A stretch of DNA of 64,000 bases from positions 32,039 to 96,038 of the forward strand of contig JANQPI010000020.1 of assembly GCA_028289585.1 (NCBI GenBank). The letters run 5' to 3'. Below are positions 59,207 through 64,000 of this stretch, piece by piece (the stretch's first letter is position 1; each line of letters starts with the position of its first letter). The position numbers were made by a program, and so were the translations under genes. Below the pieces are notes generated by a model. The model made no database searches. It had not been told where the DNA came from and worked only from the letters and a program-made list of their open reading frames with translations. This stretch comes from Candidatus Zixiibacteriota bacterium. GTDB taxonomy: Bacteria > Zixibacteria > MSB-5A5 > GN15 > FEB-12.

Positions 59207-61723
59207 CTAATGCGCCGGAAGGATTGTGGGATCAACCGATGATGCATCGAGGGCAATGCAGCCAAACGCAGCAACATGCGTCTCGTGCAGGGGAGCACGG
59301 CGACGAAACCGCTCGATTGCCTCGAGACCAAGGGCAAACTGTCGAATCGCCAATGAGCGTTGCATTGATGACTTACGACCGCGCAGCGAGGCCACGTGCT
59401 GTGGCCGACGGTATTCTGGTCCATAGTTGATCGTCAGGAATTCGGCTCCTCGAACTTTCATCGCTGGCTGCGCCAGTCCATTGCGCCCTCGCGGTATGAA
59501 CGATTCCGGCTTAAGAACAATTCCCTCGCCACCCTCAGCGATCAGTTCTTCCCAAAACTGGATTGCTTCCGCTACCGACTGCTGGTCGTTGAGCGCACAA
59601 GTACGCCATCGCGTTGCGCGAACGGTCGACGGAACGGCCGCGGCCAGGCGATCGCTGAGCTCCATCATCTGTCGATGCGTAAGGTCTGGCGCCCAACCGC
59701 TCTCCCAGGCCAGCCAGTGAAACGGTGCGAACGAGAGATCGTCCACCGATGACACCGGCCAGCAGTACCGTTGGTAGATCGAAGAAAACTCGGACAGGTG
59801 TCGTTGACGCTCTTCGAGTTCCGCCACCAGCGCAGCGATGTTTGTGGGACGGCTCGATCCACCAGGCTGTGCACGAGCAAGCGGTGTCGACGGCAAGCGC
59901 TGTTGGCACTGGCGAGCGACCTGAAGGGCGGTTCCCAAGGCCTGTTGTCCCACCGCGGCGATCCCGTCGTAACGTTCGGTAATCAGCCGCGATGATGTTG
60001 CCGACCAGGGGAGGAGCTCACCATCGAGCAGCACCCAGTCCGTGTCAAACGATGACCAGAATTTGATCGCATCCAAACCGGCGCGAATGCGACCGAGGAT
60101 ATCTCGCTCGACGGCGCCATCGGAAAGGAGTGGTCGGCCCGTGCGTGTGTACAGGATACCGTCGGACGGCTCCGGCAGACCAAAACGATCTTGCGCTACC
60201 GCAGGATCGCGGCAGACGACAGCTACCCCCCGCGAGCCCATATGCTTTTCCTCAACAATCAATGTCGAGAACCCGCGTTTACGATAGTAGTGTAGTGGTT
60301 CGTCCGGGTGCTCCAAGAGTCCATCACGATCACTCGGATCCGGTGCCGCCATTGTTGGCGGTAAATAAATCAACCAACGTGGGTCGATGCCAAATCGACT
60401 CACCTCTTCGAGGGCGGCGGCACTCGCTTCGGGTCGAATACGAATCTCGCGTCGCAGTCGTGTATCGATCGAGTGATGGCCGATTACCGTTCGAAGCGGC
60501 ACGGGCCAATCGGTAGTCCCAACCGATCGACCTACGTTTTTCGACACGGTATGCAGCTCACGCTCCGGCCATCGCCAGGTAACTATTGCGCTCGAATCAC
60601 TCAGATCGATCAGTCGGCCGGAGGCAGAGTAGGCTCGGTTTTGACCGGCGGCATGGGCTACGATCGCGCGACCATCGTAGGCGTCCATCCATGCACTTTC
60701 GTCCCCAATCGTAGCGGTGTGCCGAACGATCTGAGAGACCCGACCGTGCATCTCTTCGGGAAGTCCCCGAGCAGCCACGACTAAGGCACCCTTGTCGAGC
60801 ACCAGGTGTGAAGGCCATGACGATACCTGTCGTAGCCATCGATCGGCCATCAATCCGTCCGGAGCAATGCGAGCGGCGATCGATTCGATTGCGGAAGGAG
60901 CCACTGGGATTCCATCGGGCAACGGTCGACCGGTCAACAGGTGTTCCAGGGCGACCTCGGTCGGACCAGGGACGGCCAGCGCCACCTCCGATGCAAACAG
61001 TTGACCGATCAGGGCGGCAACGTGTGGATCATCGGCATCACCGAACAGGTCGCCGAGAAAGACGAGCAATCGATGCCCCGGCGCTTGCCATTTATTGTCA
61101 TTATCGACAACGTAGCCCAACTCATTGAGCAGCTGCTTCAACCCATGAAAGCGTCCACGAACGGGACCGACAATGTCAAACGGTCCACGCTGATCGGTGC
61201 GATTGACATTCAATGGGGTTTGTACTACCCGCACCTGTTCCAGTCCCTCAACACTGCTCAGATGATGGACCGCGTGAAATCCCTCGGCTCGTAGCGTTCG
61301 GAGAGCGCGACCGATCCGAACTTTCTGGCCATGAATGACGCGATTAGAGACCTCGCGGTCAGACCGTGCGGAGTTGCGCCGTTTACACTCGCGTTCAGGC
61401 AGATCAATAACTATGGCAACGGCGAGCAGATGATACCGTCGGGCGAGATCAAGCCACGGAGCCCGTTCCTCGGGATACGTATGCGTGTCGTCGACAACGG
61501 TCAATTGCATGAGGCGAAGGCGCGAGGCAACTGCGGTGCGATGCATCGCCTCGACTTCAGCGTCTCGCGCATCGGAAGGCGGGGGATTACCGAGCAGCGT
61601 GCGGCAGTGATTGGCCGTAAGGATATCGATGTTGGCGAAGTGACGAGCGGCAAATGTCGACTTCCCCGCACCGTGCGGTCCAATGAGGAGGACAAGTGAC
61701 GATTCGGGAATGGTGATCGTCAT
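59207..61723 (-). CDS. pnkp: Pnkp: RNA-repair kinase-(pseudo)phosphatase-ligase
   Basis: The 838-residue protein has the three-part Pnkp order. The kinase domain (1-170) has P-loop GPHGAGKST 15-23, Arg41, Arg120 and Arg123, but Asn38 stands where Pnkp kinases have an Asp general base. In the phosphatase region (about 178-400), GDxHG is GPVRG (186-190), GDLxDRGP is GDLFGDAD, and GNHD is GPTE (253-256). The later HAG and GHTP/IDTG segments are also lost, so phosphatase activity is not expected. The ligase domain (about 440-838) keeps the nucleotidyl Lys493 in EEKHMGS, EGIVLKPE and MKVRG. It overlaps Hen1 by ATGA and should act on broken RNA ends with it. Confidence 0.93.
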   Translation of the reverse strand: MTITIPESSLVLLIGPHGAGKSTFAARHFANIDILTANHCRTLLGNPPPSDARDAEVEAMHRTAVASRLRLMQLTVVDDTHTYPEERAPWLDLARRYHLLAVAIVIDLPERECKRRNSARSDREVSNRVIHGQKVRIGRALRTLRAEGFHAVHHLSSVEGLEQVRVVQTPLNVNRTDQRGPFDIVGPVRGRFHGLKQLLNELGYVVDNDNKWQAPGHRLLVFLGDLFGDADDPHVAALIGQLFASEVALAVPGPTEVALEHLLTGRPLPDGIPVAPSAIESIAARIAPDGLMADRWLRQVSSWPSHLVLDKGALVVAARGLPEEMHGRVSQIVRHTATIGDESAWMDAYDGRAIVAHAAGQNRAYSASGRLIDLSDSSAIVTWRWPERELHTVSKNVGRSVGTTDWPVPLRTVIGHHSIDTRLRREIRIRPEASAAALEEVSRFGIDPRWLIYLPPTMAAPDPSDRDGLLEHPDEPLHYYRKRGFSTLIVEEKHMGSRGVAVVCRDPAVAQDRFGLPEPSDGILYTRTGRPLLSDGAVERDILGRIRAGLDAIKFWSSFDTDWVLLDGELLPWSATSSRLITERYDGIAAVGQQALGTALQVARQCQQRLPSTPLARAQPGGSSRPTNIAALVAELEERQRHLSEFSSIYQRYCWPVSSVDDLSFAPFHWLAWESGWAPDLTHRQMMELSDRLAAAVPSTVRATRWRTCALNDQQSVAEAIQFWEELIAEGGEGIVLKPESFIPRGRNGLAQPAMKVRGAEFLTINYGPEYRRPQHVASLRGRKSSMQRSLAIRQFALGLEAIERFRRRAPLHETHVAAFGCIALDASSVDPTILPAH

Positions 61724-63117
61724 GCGTGCGTCCGTTCAAAGAGCGCCATCTGCGTCGGTGCCCCCCACTCCGGGTCAACGGGACCAATGGGCGACAGGTC
61801 GACGGTGTACTTGTACCGGCTCGCCAACTCCGTCGCCCACGATGCGAACTCATCGCGGGTCCATTCAAAGCGATGATCCCAGTGTCGACGATCACCGGCC
61901 GGAAGGTGGGGCCAGAGCTGATTGTAGTCACGATTCGGCGTCGTTACGACCAGGATCTCGGGTGCCACGTCGCCGAAGAGCACGGCCTCCGCGAGGGCCA
62001 AACGAGTGGGATCAAGATGTTCAATCGTTTCCATGAGCACGAGCGCGTCAACACCACGCAGGCGATTATCACGGTAGCCAAGCGACCCCTGATACAACGT
62101 GACGCGCTGTTCGGTCATGCGAACACGGTCGAGTCGCCGACGAGCCACATTGAGGATCTTGGGCGAAACATCGACTCCGATCAACTGGGGAATGTCTGTT
62201 TCCGACACCAACGCCTGGAGAAACTGCCCCTCCCCACATCCCATGTCTACCAGACGCCGTATCGATCGTCCGGCTAACGCCGCGATAACCGACCGGTGTC
62301 GCAGACGGTTCAGACCAAGGGCAGCCTCGCCGACCGTTTCGTACTCGTCTCGTTCGATGCGAGGTTCGGAGTCCGGTTCCTCGCCAGCATGACCGAAGAG
62401 CTCTCGATACGCAACTTCCGTGTACTCGGGCTGATTCTTGAGGTAGCGACGAATGATCAGGTCGTGGTGCGGATGGTCGCGCAGCCACCCGTTGCCTTTT
62501 GCCAACAGCTTATCAATCTCGGGCTCAGCAATGTAATAATGCTTCTGCTGATCGAGGACCGGAAGCAAGACGTAACAATGTCGCAGGAGTTGATCGAGTG
62601 TCACGATCTGCTGAATCGTCGTATCGAAGTACGTGGCAGGTTCACCGGTTGCGGTATCCGCTGTGGACAGGCACTGAATGGAGACTTGGTAGCCCAACGG
62701 CTCGAAGAGCTGACGAATCTCCAACTCTCCGCCCGGTGCTGCAAGGGCCGGAAATCGCATCTCCAGTGGCAGCGGCTTGCCAACCAGTTCAGGTCGATCA
62801 TCGCACTCCCCATGCATCGCGGCACCGAACACACGAGCTAGTGCGACGGTTAGGAAGGACGCTCCAGCATACGGGCGATCATTGAGATACTGATCAAAGA
62901 CCGGTTTCCCCGGGCGAGCCTTGCTGTCGCGCAGCATACCGATCGGATCGATCTCGAGGAGAAGGGCAACGGTTGCCCGTTCATCGGATAGCTCCGGCCA
63001 CAGCACATGTGCTCGGCCAAACGGAAATGTCCAGTGCTGTGGTCGGTCAGGATGCTTATGAAGGAGCCAGGTCAGGTCACGCGCGGGTTGGTGGGTCGTC
63101 GAGATCGTGAGCAGCAT
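61720..63117 (-). CDS. hen1: Hen1 RNA 3'-terminal ribose 2'-O-methyltransferase
   Basis: The 465-residue protein has a Hen1 N-terminal domain (MLLTISTTHQPARDLTWLLHKHPDR at the start) that activates the Pnkp ligase, and a C-terminal methyltransferase from about 265: VDMGCGEGQFLQAL, then the metal-binding set ETIEHLDP with WDHRFEWTRDEF and TTPNRDYN. It methylates the 2'-OH at the break before ligation, protecting the repaired RNA from repeat cleavage. ATG 63117 gives the family N-terminus. It is the first gene of the operon, with pnkp coupled downstream. Confidence 0.95.
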   Translation of the reverse strand: MLLTISTTHQPARDLTWLLHKHPDRPQHWTFPFGRAHVLWPELSDERATVALLLEIDPIGMLRDSKARPGKPVFDQYLNDRPYAGASFLTVALARVFGAAMHGECDDRPELVGKPLPLEMRFPALAAPGGELEIRQLFEPLGYQVSIQCLSTADTATGEPATYFDTTIQQIVTLDQLLRHCYVLLPVLDQQKHYYIAEPEIDKLLAKGNGWLRDHPHHDLIIRRYLKNQPEYTEVAYRELFGHAGEEPDSEPRIERDEYETVGEAALGLNRLRHRSVIAALAGRSIRRLVDMGCGEGQFLQALVSETDIPQLIGVDVSPKILNVARRRLDRVRMTEQRVTLYQGSLGYRDNRLRGVDALVLMETIEHLDPTRLALAEAVLFGDVAPEILVVTTPNRDYNQLWPHLPAGDRRHWDHRFEWTRDEFASWATELASRYKYTVDLSPIGPVDPEWGAPTQMALFERTHA

Positions 63118-63224
63118 GCCCAAGAGTATGTCGTTCGTCGCTGTGCGGCAACTCTCGGACCGGTTGTCCTGAACGACACTGATGTGTATGCTAGGCCGTT
63201 CGCTAATCAACAAGGAAGACAATT

Positions 63225-64000
63225 GTGACCAAATCATCGACCCTTCCCACCTTACCCTACCCCGATTGGCGGGATTCAAAACTCACCCTTCACCTGTTCT
63301 GTCAGATCATCGGGAAGATTCGTCTTGCGTTGATGCCTCCTCGCAATCACTGGTGGCACGTCACCCTTTATGTTACGAATCGCGGCCTCACGACCCAGCC
63401 AATGCCGTATCGCAACCGTACGGTTGAGATCACCCTTGACCTCATCGACCACCGGATTGTGATAACCACCGATGCCGGCGCGGTACGTTCCTTTGCAGTT
63501 GATACCTATTCGGTCGCCGAATTTTACGAACGACTGTTTGTCGAACTGGCATCACTTGACATCGACGTCTCAATCCGACCGGTGCCCTACGACATGCCGT
63601 TTACGACACCGTTTCCTGAGGACCACGACCATGCCGAATGGAACCGTGATGCGATTCAACGCTATCACCGTCTACTCTTATGGTCTCAGGTGCAGTTCGC
63701 ACACTTCTGTTCCGGATTCAACGGCAAGACGACGCCGATCCACCTCTACTGGCACTCATTCGATCTGGCGGTGACCCGGTTCTCCGGTCGACTCGGCCCC
63801 GAAATGCAAACGGACAACCCAGTCGAACGCGAGGCATACTCTCACGAGGTGATCAGCTTCGGGTTCTGGCCCGGTGACGACACCTTCCCGGAACCCGCCT
63901 ATTACTCCTATACCTATCCCGAACCCCAAGGTCTGCGAGAGCAACCGCTGAAGCCGGCTGCGGCACTATGGGCGGAGAAGAACGGTGGTGCCCTCGCCGT
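63225..64000 (+). CDS. DUF5996 protein, 3' end beyond the window
   Basis: At least 258 residues from GTG 63225, with AAGGAAG upstream; the frame is still open at the end of the window. Family segments are LTLHLFCQIIGKIRLALMPP, NHWWHVTLYVTNRGLTT, HLYWHSFDLAVTRFSGR and YSHEVISFGFWPG, with many conserved Trp/His. DUF5996 proteins are widespread in soil bacteria and of unknown function. It is divergent from hen1, with 107 bases between the starts. Confidence 0.88.
   Translation, partial: MTKSSTLPTLPYPDWRDSKLTLHLFCQIIGKIRLALMPPRNHWWHVTLYVTNRGLTTQPMPYRNRTVEITLDLIDHRIVITTDAGAVRSFAVDTYSVAEFYERLFVELASLDIDVSIRPVPYDMPFTTPFPEDHDHAEWNRDAIQRYHRLLLWSQVQFAHFCSGFNGKTTPIHLYWHSFDLAVTRFSGRLGPEMQTDNPVEREAYSHEVISFGFWPGDDTFPEPAYYSYTYPEPQGLREQPLKPAAALWAEKNGGALA

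Overview
ORGANISM. The window looks like the chromosome of a Gram-negative, moderately GC-rich bacterium. It carries exported SurA-type chaperones, many lipoproteins, an HPr kinase, a KefB antiporter and a multihaem lipoprotein. The style (lipoprotein leaders ending C-G-G-D or C-G-D-D, FN3/CARDB surface proteins, kinase-TPR sensors, short GC-rich intergenic palindromes, many GTG/TTG starts) fits an FCB-group lineage such as Zixibacteria, Gemmatimonadota or relatives. That placement is inference; no rRNA is present to test it.

LAYOUT. 1-7942 is a compact + strand block: the end of a PDZ protein, hprK, two overlapping exported peptidyl-prolyl isomerases, an S4 RNA-binding protein, and a ChlI/MoxR-like ATPase translationally coupled to a VWA protein. 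7943-9059 holds repeats, hairpins and a DinB protein. 9060-9411 is ssrA (tmRNA). Downstream are ssrA-derived fragments at 9793-9893, 12133-12228 and perhaps 18267-18338. Between them lie a YqaE/Pmp3 peptide, a divergent carbamoyltransferase, an exported SurE and an AT-rich pair of envelope proteins. This looks like layered integration at ssrA with the integrase lost. 15.3-28.5 kb holds a methyltransferase, an M1-like peptidase, a hydrolase, a merC-fur operon with a perfect operator-like palindrome, a TetR-controlled SRPBCC membrane protein, kefGB, small Cys-rich proteins, a ComB homologue and a DUF2975-XRE-membrane trio. 28.5-48.9 kb is an accessory zone of DinB, SRPBCC, VOC and GNAT proteins, large lipoproteins, a trypsin-like protease, MscS, an RRM protein, an antibiotic-kinase homologue with no normal start codon, a receptor kinase with FlgO-like and TPR domains, and a multihaem protein. 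49-59 kb has a YHS protein interrupted by an in-frame UGA, a glycosyltransferase, a GluR0-like K+ channel next to an SLC12-type transporter, and a cyclic-nucleotide-binding thioredoxin-reductase-like protein. 59.2-63.1 kb is a Hen1-Pnkp RNA-repair operon, with a divergent DUF5996 gene running off the end.

MOST NOTABLE. (1) A candidate selenoprotein at 48992-49663: UGA sits where a YHS domain normally has the second Cys of Phe-Cys-Cys, with a bacterial-SECIS-like hairpin just downstream. (2) A Pnkp in which the phosphatase metal-site motifs are essentially all lost and the expected kinase general base is Asn, while the ligase and Hen1 look intact. (3) Repeated ssrA fragments framing accessory genes. 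(4) A streptomycin-kinase-like gene whose conserved N-terminus has no ATG/GTG/TTG and begins three bases after the preceding stop, perhaps at AUC.
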